Assembly: GCA_024803745.1 (NCBI GenBank)
Contig: JANJXV010000152.1
Location: 2,035,501 to 2,099,500 of the forward strand
DNA: 64,000 nucleotides
DNA from: Megascapheus bottae
Lineage: Eukaryota; Chordata; Mammalia; Rodentia; Geomyidae
Direction: 5' to 3'
Part shown: positions 18,278 through 28,194 of the stretch, piece by piece
How the letters are laid out: each line of letters begins with the position of its first letter
How positions within the stretch are numbered: the first letter of the stretch is position 1
Program-made: the position numbers and the translations under genes
The notes under the pieces: generated by a model
What the model saw: the letters and a program-made list of their open reading frames with translations, nothing else
Told to the model about the DNA's origin: nothing
Database searches by the model: none

Positions 18278-19597
18278 CTAGGCCAAAGGGGCGCCCCTGG
18301 AAAGGAAAGGCCTGACCGGGAAGTGGATGGAGCCGGTGGGGTATCTCCAGAGAAGGCACTTCCTAGCCACGTTCAAGAAAGTCGCGGTCCCGTGGTCGAG
18401 ATCCAGAAAGACCCCCACCCTCCCCAGAGGCCGCTCTAGGTAGTGATGGCGCAGAGGTGAGGTTGTAAAGAGGCCGGCTGGGTGGGAGCCTTCCACCCAG
18501 AAGAGGACGAAAAGGTCGTGGTCGGAGGCCCTCGGAGGGAATCCGGCCGGATTCCCGCAGACTCCCACCGCCCAGGAGGAAGAGTCGTCCGGGCTGAGCT
18601 CCCAGTAGTGTCGGCCGGCGCTGAAGACCTGGGCGCCAAGCGCGACCTGGTGGCCGGCTTCTTCCTCCCTGGAAGCTGCCAGCAGAGGTGGGCTCGGCGT
18701 CCAGGGGCCGAAGGACACCTCTACTCGGTACGGGCTGAGGCTCTCCACCAGCCCGCGGATTCTAGGGGGGCCGAGCAACGGCTCCAGGGTCTGGGGCTGG
18801 AAGAGCAAGGCGCACTCTCCCAGCTCCAGGCCGTCCCTGAAGTCCTGGAGGAGCTCCACATCCGGCTTTTGGTAGGCCCTCATCAGCTCCTGGTACACGC
18901 TCCTGAGGTGACCCTGTTCCTCGAGCAGGTGCCCCTCGGTTGTCTGGAGTTGCGCTGAGGTCCTCCTTCCTAGGTCGAGCAGTAACTCTTGGGCAAATCG
19001 CCTGTCCCCCTCCCGGAGACCAGGCTGCCCCGGGGTGGCATAAAACGCCTCGGTCATCGTCCGGTGCAGGTGCAGAAACCAACCCCACCGGCTCATGATC
19101 TCCCTCTGCTCCTCCACCTTCCTCTGGGTCTCTTCTTTCCTCTCCCACAAAGTCTCCATGAGCTGTAAGATGGCCTCCCGCCTGTGGGCGGCTGCGCGCT
19201 CCACGGGCTGGTGCCGGTGAGCCCGGTGCTCCGGGGCCTGGGAGCAGAGCCCGCAGAGCGGGCTCTCGTCCTCCTCGCAGAACATCTGCTTTGGCTCGCC
19301 GTGGGTCCCACACCTGTGCTCCCGGGAGCTCAGGAACCCGCGGAGGCTGGCCTTCCGCACCAGGGAGACCACACAGCCCAGCACCACGTTGGATCTCGGC
19401 TCTCCTCGCTGGGAGGGCTCCCTGCAGGCAGGGCACCTGGCCGGGGTCGTGGCATCTTCCCAGGCCAGGCGGAGACACGGGCGACAGAAAGTGTGGCCGC
19501 ACTGGACGGTGACCGGGACCATCAGGGTGTCCAGGCAGATGGGGCATCTCACCTCCTCCTGGAAGGCTCGGGCCAGCTCAGCTTCCATCTTCGCCAT
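18278..19597 (-). CDS. TRIM43: TRIM43-like E3 ligase, copy 8, N-terminal MAK extension
   Basis: This copy reads 439 residues because a C-to-A change on the plus strand (GCCATTC in place of GCCCTTC, near 19595) creates an in-frame ATG three codons upstream of the usual one. The new ATG follows directly on the in-frame TGA that bounds the frame. Its context is weaker at -3 (T) but has G at +4, so leaky scanning to the old ATG at 19588 is likely. The protein carries S72C and G81S. Copy 23 has the same extension and is its duplicate. Expected N terminus is MAKM before the shared sequence. Confidence 0.85.
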   Translation of the reverse strand: MAKMEAELARAFQEEVRCPICLDTLMVPVTVQCGHTFCRPCLRLAWEDATTPARCPACREPSQRGEPRSNVVLGCVVSLVRKASLRGFLSSREHRCGTHGEPKQMFCEEDESPLCGLCSQAPEHRAHRHQPVERAAAHRREAILQLMETLWERKEETQRKVEEQREIMSRWGWFLHLHRTMTEAFYATPGQPGLREGDRRFAQELLLDLGRRTSAQLQTTEGHLLEEQGHLRSVYQELMRAYQKPDVELLQDFRDGLELGECALLFQPQTLEPLLGPPRIRGLVESLSPYRVEVSFGPWTPSPPLLAASREEEAGHQVALGAQVFSAGRHYWELSPDDSSSWAVGVCGNPAGFPPRASDHDLFVLFWVEGSHPAGLFTTSPLRHHYLERPLGRVGVFLDLDHGTATFLNVARKCLLWRYPTGSIHFPVRPFLSRGAPLA

Positions 19598-20757
19598 TCA
19601 GAGAGCGCGGAAAACGGCCCCAAGGGCAGGTTCTCCCGCACGGATCCTCAGCACGCACCGCACCGGTAGGCCAGTTGGGAGCGCCGTCCAGCCGTCCGGA
19701 CCAGTGGCTGCAGCGGGATCTTCTCCACACAGGGAGGCCAGGAAGTGGCGCGCGGCCTTTTATCGACCTGGGCGGGGGGCGGAGCCAGGGCAGGGCTTTG
19801 CGCCTGCGTGCCAGGACACCTGCTGACGGTCAGGCCACCCGCCTGCACGTGCAGGCAGGGGGCCAGGGGGCCAGGGGCGGGCAGGCCCCGCCCCCTCCCC
19901 CCCCCCCGCCTGCACCTGCCAGCTTTGGGAACGGGAACGTGGCCTCACCAGTTGCTCCAGCCAGGACTGGCGCCCTCCCTCCTGTACAGCTGGCGCTCCT
20001 GCTGCTGCTGCTGCTACTGCAGCTGCCGCGGACTCCTTGTTGGTTTGTTCCCCTCAGGCACACTCTCTCCCAGAGCCCTCTGACTGTGTGAGGGGGGAGG
20101 GGCCGGGCGAGGGGGAGCCACAGAACCCGAGGGCGCAAGGGTGATCCAAGGCGACCGACCCAGCCACACGCGGGACGCCAAGTGCGAACGCCGAGGGAAT
20201 GGAAGAGGTCGGGGAGGGGGGTGGGGGGAGGAGGGGGGGGAGGCGGCTGAAGGTGGGGGTTGGGGAGGGAGCCGGGGAGGGCCAGGATGCCAGAGAGACC
20301 AAGACGAAGGAGGGACTGGGGAGCACCTGCAGCCCAAGGCCCTCACTTCCGGTCCCGAGGTGCCCGCCGACCTCCATCCCTTGGTAGGTCTTTAAGGCTG
20401 CCCATGGTGGTCTCCCCCCAGGCCTCTGTGGGTGGCGAGAACCACGCCCCCACCGGGCTCCCACCGGGAAGCAGAGCGGTGCAGAGGGGGGGACGCCAAG
20501 AGGGAACCGCAGACCCACCGGCAGACCCGACCCGGGACCCGACCCGGGACCACGGACACCCGTGGCCTGGCCTCGAGGCCCCCGAGGCGGTCCAGGTGGG
20601 GTGGCTTCCCCAGGGCCCGCCTCGAAACCAGGAGGGCAGACCCCACCTGCCCCAGAGCGGCGCCGAGAGGGGCCCCCCGGCGGGCCTGACCGGACCTGCC
20701 CTGCTCCCTCCCCCGGGTCTGGAGGGTCCTGGAGAGTCCCGGGCCCGGGCTCTTTCC
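19598..20757. other. Spacer between copies 8 and 9
   Basis: 1160 bases, shorter only because copy 8 starts three codons earlier. GAGCGGTGCAG near 20475 is private. Confidence 0.85.
19757..19856 (-). promoter_or_regulatory. Promoter block of copy 8
   Basis: GATAAAAG at 19757-19764 and CACGTG palindrome at 19841-19856. The leader gains the ATG that extends this gene. Confidence 0.6.
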
Positions 20758-22068
20758 CTAGGCCAAAGGGGCGCCCCTGGAAAGGAAAGGCCTGACCGGG
20801 AAGTGGATGGAGCCGGTGGGGTATCTCCAGAGAAGGCACTTCCTAGCCACGTTCAAGAAAGTCGCGGTCCCGTGGTCGAGATCCAGAAAGACCCCCACCC
20901 TCCCCAGAGGCCGCTCTAGGTAGTGATGGCGCAGAGGTGAGGTTGTAAAGAGGCCGGCTGGGTGGGAGCCTTCCACCCAGAAGAGGACGAAAAGGTCGTG
21001 GTCGGAGGCCCTCGGAGGGAATCCGGCCGGATTCCCGCAGACTCCCACCGCCCAGGAGGAAGAGTCGTCCGGGCTGAGCTCCCAGTAGTGTCGGCCGGCG
21101 CTGAAGACCTGGGCGCCAAGCGCGACCTGGTGGCCGGCTTCTTCCTCCCTGGAAGCTGCCAGCAGAGGTGGGCTCGGCGTCCAGGGGCCGAAGGACACCT
21201 CTACTCGGTACGGGCTGAGGCTCTCCACCAGCCCGCGGATTCTAGGGGGGCCGAGCAACGGCTCCAGGGTCTGGGGCTGGAAGAGCAAGGCGCACTCTCC
21301 CAGCTCCAGGCCGTCCCTGAAGTCCTGGAGGAGCTCCACATCCGGCTTTTGGTAGGCCCTCATCAGCTCCTGGTACACGCTCCTGAGGTGACCCTGTTCC
21401 TCGAGCAGGTGCCCCTCGGTTGTCTGGAGTTGCGCTGAGGTCCTCCTTCCTAGGTCGAGCAGTAACTCTTGGGCAAATCGCCTGTCCCCCTCCCGGAGAC
21501 CAGGCTGCCCCGGGGTGGCATAAAACGCCTCGGTCATCGTCCGGTGCAGGTGCAGAAACCAACCCCACCGGCTCATGATCTCCCTCTGCTCCTCCACCTT
21601 CCTCTGGGTCTCTTCTTTCCTCTCCCACAAAGTCTCCATGAGCTGTAAGATGGCCTCCCGCCTGTGGGCGGCTGCGCGCTCCACGGGCTGGTGCCGGTGA
21701 GCCCGGTGCTCCGGGGCCTGGGAGCAGAGCCCGCAGAGCGGGCTCTCATCCTCCTCGCAGAACATCTGCTTTGGCTCGCCGTGGGTCCCACACCTGTGCT
21801 CCCGGGAGCTCAGGAACCCGCGGAGGCCGGCCTTCCGCACCAGGGAGACCACACTGCCCAGCACCACGTTGGATCTCGGCTCTCCTCGCTGGGAGGGCTC
21901 CCTGCAGGCAGGGCACCTGGCCGGGGTCGTGGCATCTTCCCAGGCCAGGCGGAGACACGGGCGACAGAAAGTGTGGCCGCACTGGACGGTGACCGGGACC
22001 ATCAGGGTGTCCAGGCAGATGGGGCATCTCACCTCCTCCTGGAAGGCTCGGGCCAGCTCAGCTTCCAT
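20758..22068 (-). CDS. TRIM43: TRIM43-like E3 ligase, copy 9
   Basis: Full-length copy with the common protein sequence and the GAT codon at D107. By position its counterpart is copy 24 (offset 37,215), yet copy 24 differs in protein (S72C, G81S, E108Q). The duplicated relationship therefore ends, or was overwritten, in the spacer just left of this gene or in the gene itself. Confidence 0.88.
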   Translation of the reverse strand: MEAELARAFQEEVRCPICLDTLMVPVTVQCGHTFCRPCLRLAWEDATTPARCPACREPSQRGEPRSNVVLGSVVSLVRKAGLRGFLSSREHRCGTHGEPKQMFCEEDESPLCGLCSQAPEHRAHRHQPVERAAAHRREAILQLMETLWERKEETQRKVEEQREIMSRWGWFLHLHRTMTEAFYATPGQPGLREGDRRFAQELLLDLGRRTSAQLQTTEGHLLEEQGHLRSVYQELMRAYQKPDVELLQDFRDGLELGECALLFQPQTLEPLLGPPRIRGLVESLSPYRVEVSFGPWTPSPPLLAASREEEAGHQVALGAQVFSAGRHYWELSPDDSSSWAVGVCGNPAGFPPRASDHDLFVLFWVEGSHPAGLFTTSPLRHHYLERPLGRVGVFLDLDHGTATFLNVARKCLLWRYPTGSIHFPVRPFLSRGAPLA

Positions 22069-23234
22069 CTTCGCCCTTCAGAGAGCGCGGAAAACGGCCC
22101 CAAGGGCAGGTTCTCCCGCACGGATCCTCAGCACGCACCGCACCGGTAGGCCAGTTGGGAGCGCCGTCCAGCCGTCCGGACCAGTGGCTGCAGCGGGATC
22201 TTCTCCACACAGGGAGGCCAGGAAGTGGCGCGCGGCCTTTTATCGACCTGGGCGGGGGGCGGAGCCAGGGCAGGGCTTTGCGCCTGCGTGCCAGGACACC
22301 TGCTGACGGTCAGGCCACCCGCCTGCACATGCAGGCAGGGGGCCAGGGGGCCAGGGGCGGGCAGGCCCCGCCCCCTCCCCCCCCCCGCCTGCACCTGCCA
22401 GCTTTGGGAACGGGAACGTGGCCTCACCAGTTGCTCCAGCCAGGACTGGCGCCCTCCCTCCTGTACAGCTGGCGCTCCTGCTGCTGCTGCTGCTACTGCA
22501 GCTGCCGCGGACTCCTTGTTGGTTTGTTCCCCTCAGGCACACTCTCTCCCAGAGCCCTCTGACTGTGTGAGGGGGAGGGGCCGGGCGAGGGGGAGCCACA
22601 GAACCCGAGGGCGCAAGGGTGATCCAAGGCGACCGACCCAGCCACACGCGGGACGCCAAGTGCGAACGCCGAGGGAATGGAAGAGGTCGGGGAGGGGGTG
22701 GGGGGAGGAGGGGGGGGAGGCGGCTGAAGGTGGGGGTTGGGGAGGGAGCCGGGGAGGGCCAGGATGCCAGAGAGAGCAAGACGAAGGAGGGACTGGGGAG
22801 CACCTGCAGCCCAAGGCCCTCACTTCCGGTCCCGAGGTGCCCGCCGACCTCCATCCCTTGGTAGGTCTTTAAGGCTGCCCATGGTGGTCTCCCCCCAGGC
22901 CTCTGTGGGTGGCGAGAACCACGCCCCCACCGGGCTCCCACCGGGAAGCAGAGCGGGGCAGAGGGGGGGACGCCAAGAGGGAACCGCAGACCCACCGGCA
23001 GACCCGACCCGGGACCCGACCCGGGACCACGGACACCCGTGGCCTGGCCTCGAGGCCCCCGAGGCGGTCCAGGTGGGGTGGCTTCCCCAGGGCCCGCCTC
23101 GAAACCAGGAGGGCAGACCCCACCTGCCCCAGAGCGGCGCCGAGAGGGGCCCCCCGGCGGGCCTGACCGGACCTGCCCTGCTCCCTCCCCCGGGTCTGGA
23201 CGGTCCTGGAGGGTCCCGGGCCCGGGCTCTTTCC
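22069..23234. other. Spacer between copies 9 and 10
   Basis: 1166 bases, the shortest true spacer: a short C run, one G lost in GTGTGAGGGGGAGG, and a shorter G-rich tract. The G loss fuses two open frames into a 358-codon minus-strand frame, which I do not regard as a gene. Confidence 0.85.
22237..22336 (-). promoter_or_regulatory. Promoter block of copy 9
   Basis: GATAAAAG at 22237-22244 and CACATG palindrome at 22321-22336. Confidence 0.6.
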
Positions 23235-24545
23235 CTAGGCCAAAGGGGCGCCCCTGGAAAGGAAAGGCCTGACCGGGAAGTGGATGGAGCCGGTGGGGTA
23301 TCTCCAGAGAAGGCACTTCCTAGCCACGTTCAAGAAAGTCGCGGTCCCGTGGTCGAGATCCAGAAAGACCCCCACCCTCCCCAGAGGCCGCTCTAGGTAG
23401 TGATGGCGCAGAGGTGAGGTTGTAAAGAGGCCGGCTGGGTGGGAGCCTTCCACCCAGAAGAGGACGAAAAGGTCGTGGTCGGAGGCCCTCGGAGGGAATC
23501 CGGCCGGATTCCCGCAGACTCCCACCGCCCAGGAGGAAGAGTCGTCCGGGCTGAGCTCCCAGTAGTGTCGGCCGGCGCTGAAGACCTGGGCGCCAAGCGC
23601 GACCTGGTGGCCGGCTTCTTCCTCCCTGGAAGCTGCCAGCAGAGGTGGGCTCGGCGTCCAGGGGCCGAAGGACACCTCTACTCGGTACGGGCTGAGGCTC
23701 TCCACCAGCCCGCGGATTCTAGGGGGGCCGAGCAACGGCTCCAGGGTCTGGGGCTGGAAGAGCAAGGCGCACTCTCCCAGCTCCAGGCCGTCCCTGAAGT
23801 CCTGGAGGAGCTCCACATCCGGCTTTTGGTAGGCCCTCATCAGCTCCTGGTACACGCTCCTGAGGTGACCCTGTTCCTCGAGCAGGTGCCCCTCGGTTGT
23901 CTGGAGTTGCGCTGAGGTCCTCCTTCCTAGGTCGAGCAGTAACTCTTGGGCAAATCGCCTGTCCCCCTCCCGGAGACCAGGCTGCCCCGGGGTGGCATAA
24001 AACGCCTCGGTCATCGTCCGGTGCAGGTGCAGAAACCAACCCCACCGGCTCATGATCTCCCTCTGCTCCTCCACCTTCCTCTGGGTCTCTTCTTTCCTCT
24101 CCCACAAAGTCTCCATGAGCTGTAAGATGGCCTCCCGCCTGTGGGCGGCTGCGCGCTCCACGGGCTGGTGCCGGTGAGCCCGGTGCTCCGGGGCCTGGGA
24201 GCAGAGCCCGCAGAGCGGGCTCTCATCCTCCTCGCAGAACATCTGCTTTGGCTCGCCGTGGGTCCCACACCTGTGCTCCCGGGAGCTCAGGAACCCGCGG
24301 AGGCCGGCCTTCCGCACCAGGGAGACCACACTGCCCAGCACCACGTTGGATCTCGGCTCTCCTCGCTGGGAGGGCTCCCTGCAGGCAGGGCACCTGGCCG
24401 GGGTCGTGGCATCTTCCCAGGCCAGGCGGAGACACGGGCGACAGAAAGTGTGGCCGCACTGGACGGTGACCGGGACCATCAGGGTGTCCAGGCAGATGGG
24501 GCATCTCACCTCCTCCTGGAAGGCTCGGGCCAGCTCAGCTTCCAT
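23235..24545 (-). CDS. TRIM43: TRIM43-like E3 ligase, copy 10 (upstream ORF in leader)
   Basis: Full-length copy with the common protein sequence and GAT at D107. Its leader alone has an extra upstream ATG at 24603-24605, from a C-to-A change on the plus strand (GGATCATCAG). This opens a 16-codon upstream reading frame ending in the TGA at 24555-24557, nine bases before the main ATG. If the leader is transcribed, this could lower translation from this copy. Confidence 0.87.
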   Translation of the reverse strand: MEAELARAFQEEVRCPICLDTLMVPVTVQCGHTFCRPCLRLAWEDATTPARCPACREPSQRGEPRSNVVLGSVVSLVRKAGLRGFLSSREHRCGTHGEPKQMFCEEDESPLCGLCSQAPEHRAHRHQPVERAAAHRREAILQLMETLWERKEETQRKVEEQREIMSRWGWFLHLHRTMTEAFYATPGQPGLREGDRRFAQELLLDLGRRTSAQLQTTEGHLLEEQGHLRSVYQELMRAYQKPDVELLQDFRDGLELGECALLFQPQTLEPLLGPPRIRGLVESLSPYRVEVSFGPWTPSPPLLAASREEEAGHQVALGAQVFSAGRHYWELSPDDSSSWAVGVCGNPAGFPPRASDHDLFVLFWVEGSHPAGLFTTSPLRHHYLERPLGRVGVFLDLDHGTATFLNVARKCLLWRYPTGSIHFPVRPFLSRGAPLA

Positions 24546-24554
24546 CTTCGCCCT

Positions 24555-24605
24555 TCAGAGAGCGCGGAAAACGGCCCCAAGGGCAGGTTCTCCCGCACGG
24601 ATCAT
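24555..24605 (-). other. Upstream ORF in the leader of copy 10
   Basis: A 16-codon frame beginning MIRAGEPALG and ending in TGA nine bases before the main ATG. It exists only in this copy because of one base change. Whether it is translated depends on the real transcription start, which the TATA position would place upstream of it. Confidence 0.45.
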
Positions 24606-24713
24606 CAGCACGCACCGCACCGGTAGGCCAGTTGGGAGCGCCGTCCAGCCGTCCGGACCAGTGGCTGCAGCGGGATCTTCTCCACACAGGGAGGCCAGGA
24701 AGTGGCGCGCGGC

Positions 24714-24813
24714 CTTTTATCGACCTGGGCGGGGGGCGGAGCCAGGGCAGGGCTTTGCGCCTGCGTGCCAGGACACCTGCTGACGGTCAGGCCACCCGCC
24801 TGCACGTGCAGGC
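24714..24813 (-). promoter_or_regulatory. Promoter block of copy 10
   Basis: GATAAAAG at 24714-24721 and CACGTG palindrome at 24798-24813. The leader holds the private upstream reading frame at 24555-24605. Confidence 0.6.
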
Positions 24814-25715
24814 AGGGGGCCAGGGGGCCAGGGGCGGGCAGGCCCCGTCCCCTCCGACCCCCCCCCGCCTGCACCTGCCAGCTTTGGGAACGGGAACGTG
24901 GCCTCACCAGTTGCTCCAGCCAGGACTGGCGCCCTCCCTCCTGTACAGCTGGCGCTCCTGCTGCTGCTGCTGCTACTGCAGCTGCCGCGGACTCCTTGTT
25001 GGTTTGTTCCCCTCAGGCACACTCTCTCCCAGAGCCCTCTGACTGTGTGAGGGGGGAGGGGCCGGGCGAGGGGGAGCCACAGAACCCGAGGGCGCAAGGG
25101 TGATCCAAGGCGACCGACCCAGCCACACGCGGGACGCCAAGTGCGAACGCCGAGGGAATGGAAGAGGTCGGGGAGGGGGTGGGGGGAGGAGGGGGGGGAG
25201 GCGGCTGAAGGTGGGGGTTGGGGAGGGAGCCGGGGAGGGCCAGGATGCCAGAGAGAGCAAGACGAAGGAGGGACTGGGGAGCACCTGCAGCCCAAGGCCC
25301 TCACTTCCGGTCCCGAGGTGCCCGCCGACCTCCATCCCTTGGTAGGTCTTTAAGGCTGCCCATGGTGGTCTCCCCCCAGGCCTCTGTGGGTGGTGAGAAC
25401 CACGCCCCCACCGGGCTCCCACCGGGAAGCAGAGCGGGGCAGAGGGGGGGACGCCAAGAGGGAACCGCAGACCCACCGGCAGACCCGACCCGGGACCCGA
25501 CCCGGGACCACGGACACCCGTGGCCTGGCCTCGAGGCCCCCGAGGCGGTCCAGGTGGGGTGGCTTCCCCAGGGCCCGCCTCGAAACCAGGAGGGCAGACC
25601 CCACCTGCCCCAGAGCGGCGCCGAGAGGGGCCCCCCGGCGGGCCTGACCGGACCTGCCCTGCTCCCTCCCCCGGGTCTGGAGGGTCCTGGAGAGTCCCGG
25701 GCCCGGGCTCTTTCC

Positions 25716-27026
25716 CTAGGCCAAAGGGGCGCCCCTGGAAAGGAAAGGCCTGACCGGGAAGTGGATGGAGCCGGTGGGGTATCTCCAGAGAAGGCACTTC
25801 CTAGCCACGTTCAAGAAAGTCGCGGTCCCGTGGTCGAGATCCAGAAAGACCCCCACCCTCCCCAGAGGCCGCTCTAGGTAGTGATGGCGCAGAGGTGAGG
25901 TTGTAAAGAGGCCGGCTGGGTGGGAGCCTTCCACCCAGAAGAGGACGAAAAGGTCGTGGTCGGAGGCCCTCGGAGGGAATCCGGCCGGATTCCCGCAGAC
26001 TCCCACCGCCCAGGAGGAAGAGTCGTCCGGGCTGAGCTCCCAGTAGTGTCGGCCGGCGCTGAAGACCTGGGCGCCAAGCGCGACCTGGTGGCCGGCTTCT
26101 TCCTCCCTGGAAGCTGCCAGCAGAGGTGGGCTCGGCGTCCAGGGGCCGAAGGACACCTCTACTCGGTACGGGCTGAGGCTCTCCACCAGCCCGCGGATTC
26201 TAGGGGGGCCGAGCAACGGCTCCAGGGTCTGGGGCTGGAAGAGCAAGGCGCACTCTCCCAGCTCCAGGCCGTCCCTGAAGTCCTGGAGGAGCTCCACATC
26301 CGGCTTTTGGTAGGCCCTCATCAGCTCCTGGTACACGCTCCTGAGGTGACCCTGTTCCTCGAGCAGGTGCCCCTCGGTTGTCTGGAGTTGCGCTGAGGTC
26401 CTCCTTCCTAGGTCGAGCAGTAACTCTTGGGCAAATCGCCTGTCCCCCTCCCGGAGACCAGGCTGCCCCGGGGTGGCATAAAACGCCTCGGTCATCGTCC
26501 GGTGCAGGTGCAGAAACCAACCCCACCGGCTCATGATCTCCCTCTGCTCCTCCACCTTCCTCTGGGTCTCTTCTTTCCTCTCCCACAAAGTCTCCATGAG
26601 CTGTAAGATGGCCTCCCGCCTGTGGGCGGCTGCGCGCTCCACGGGCTGGTGCCGGTGAGCCCGGTGCTCCGGGGCCTGGGAGCAGAGCCCGCAGAGCGGG
26701 CTCTCGTCCTCCTCGCAGAACATCTGCTTTGGCTCGCCGTGGGTCCCACACCTGTGCTCCCGGGAGCTCAGGAACCCGCGGAGGCCGGCCTTCCGCACCA
26801 GGGAGACCACACTGCCCAGCACCACGTTGGATCTCGGCTCTCCTCGCTGGGAGGGCTCCCTGCAGGCAGGGCACCTGGCCGGGGTCGTGGCATCTTCCCA
26901 GGCCAGGCGGAGACACGGGCGACAGAAAGTGTGGCCGCACTGGACGGTGACCGGGACCATCAGGGTGTCCAGGCAGATGGGGCATCTCACCTCCTCCTGG
27001 AAGGCTCGGGCCAGCTCAGCTTCCAT
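25716..27026 (-). CDS. TRIM43: TRIM43-like E3 ligase, copy 11
   Basis: Full-length copy with the common protein sequence and GAC at D107. It is preceded by one of the four promoters with a canonical TATAAAAG. The spacer on its 5' side has lost the G that normally splits the long C tract. Confidence 0.88.
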   Translation of the reverse strand: MEAELARAFQEEVRCPICLDTLMVPVTVQCGHTFCRPCLRLAWEDATTPARCPACREPSQRGEPRSNVVLGSVVSLVRKAGLRGFLSSREHRCGTHGEPKQMFCEEDESPLCGLCSQAPEHRAHRHQPVERAAAHRREAILQLMETLWERKEETQRKVEEQREIMSRWGWFLHLHRTMTEAFYATPGQPGLREGDRRFAQELLLDLGRRTSAQLQTTEGHLLEEQGHLRSVYQELMRAYQKPDVELLQDFRDGLELGECALLFQPQTLEPLLGPPRIRGLVESLSPYRVEVSFGPWTPSPPLLAASREEEAGHQVALGAQVFSAGRHYWELSPDDSSSWAVGVCGNPAGFPPRASDHDLFVLFWVEGSHPAGLFTTSPLRHHYLERPLGRVGVFLDLDHGTATFLNVARKCLLWRYPTGSIHFPVRPFLSRGAPLA

Positions 27027-28194
27027 CTTCGCCCTTCAGAGAGCGCGGAAAACGGCCCCAAGGGCAGGTTCTCCCGCACGGATCCTCAGCACGCACCGCA
27101 CCGGTAGGCCAGTTGGGAGCGCCGTCCAGCCGTCCGGACCAGTGGCTGCAGCGGGATCTTCTCCACACAGGGAGGCCAGGAAGTGGCGCGCGGCCTTTTA
27201 TAGACCTGGGCGGGGGGCGGAGCCAGGGCAGGGCTTTGCGCCTGCGTGCCAGGACACCTGCTGACGGTCAGGCCACCCGCCTGCACGTGCAGGCAGGGGG
27301 CCAGGGGGCCAGGGGCGGGCAGGCCCCCCCCCTCCCCCCCCCCCCGCCTGCACCTGCCAGCTTTGGGAACGGGAACGTGGCCTCACCAGTTGCTCCAGCC
27401 AGGACTGGCGCCCTCCCTCCTGTACAGCTGGCGCTCCTGCTGCTGCTGCTGCTACTGCAGCTGCCGCGGACTCCTTGTTGGTTTGTTCCCCTCAGGCACA
27501 CTCTCTCCCAGAGCCCTCTGACTGTGTGAGGGGGAGGGGCCGGGCGAGGGGGAGCCACAGAACCCGAGGGCGCAAGGGTGATCCAAGGCGACCGACCCAG
27601 CCACACGCGGGACGCCAAGTGCGAACGCCGAGGGAATGGAAGAGGTCGGGGAGGGGGGTGGGGGGAGGAGGGGGGGGAGGCGGCTGAAGGTGGGGGTTGG
27701 GGAGGGAGCCGGGGAGGGCCAGGATGCCAGAGAGACCAAGACGAAGGAGGGACTGGGGAGCACCTGCAGCCCAAGGCCCTCACTTCCGGTCCCGAGGTGC
27801 CCGCCGACCTCCATCCCTTGGTAGGTCTTTAAGGCTGCCCATGGTGGTCTCCCCCCAGGCCTCTGTGGGTGGCGAGAACCACGCCCCCACCGGGCTCCCA
27901 CCGGGAAGCAGAGCGGGGCAGAGGGGGGGACGCCAAGAGGGAACCGCAGACCAACCGGCAGACCCGACCCGGGACCCGACCCGGGACCACGGACACCCGT
28001 GGCCTGGCCTCGAGGCCCCCGAGGCGGTCCAGGTGGGGTGGCTTCCCCAGGGCCCGCCTCGAAACCAGGAGGGCAGACCCCACCTGCCCCAGAGCGGCGC
28101 CGAGAGGGGCCCCCCGGCGGGCCTGACCGGACCTGCCCTGCTCCCTCCCCCGGGTCTGGACGGTCCTGGAGGGTCCCGGGCCCGGGCTCTTTCC
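27027..28194. other. Spacer between copies 11 and 12
   Basis: 1168 bases. The GC box before the C run has lost its G, leaving a nearly continuous pyrimidine tract around 27325-27350. One G is lost in the GTGTGAGGGGGAGG stretch. Confidence 0.85.
27195..27294 (-). promoter_or_regulatory. Promoter block of copy 11, canonical TATA
   Basis: TATAAAAG at 27195-27202 together with the perfect CACGTG palindrome at 27279-27294; only copies 11 and 25 combine both. Confidence 0.65.

Larger units (their letters stand above)
24546..25715. other. Spacer between copies 10 and 11
   Basis: 1170 bases; same type as spacer 7/8 (GCCCCGTCCC, GGTGGTGAG) but with the private upstream reading frame in the leader of copy 10. 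Confidence 0.85.

Noticed and set aside
22240..23316. A 358-codon minus-strand open frame through spacer 9/10 into the 3' part of gene 10 (335 codons in spacer 24/25, 261-274 codons in others)
   Set aside because: The composition is Pro/Gly/Arg/Ser-rich from GC-rich DNA, the length changes with single-base indels between units, and there is no domain. It overlaps the real gene in another frame.
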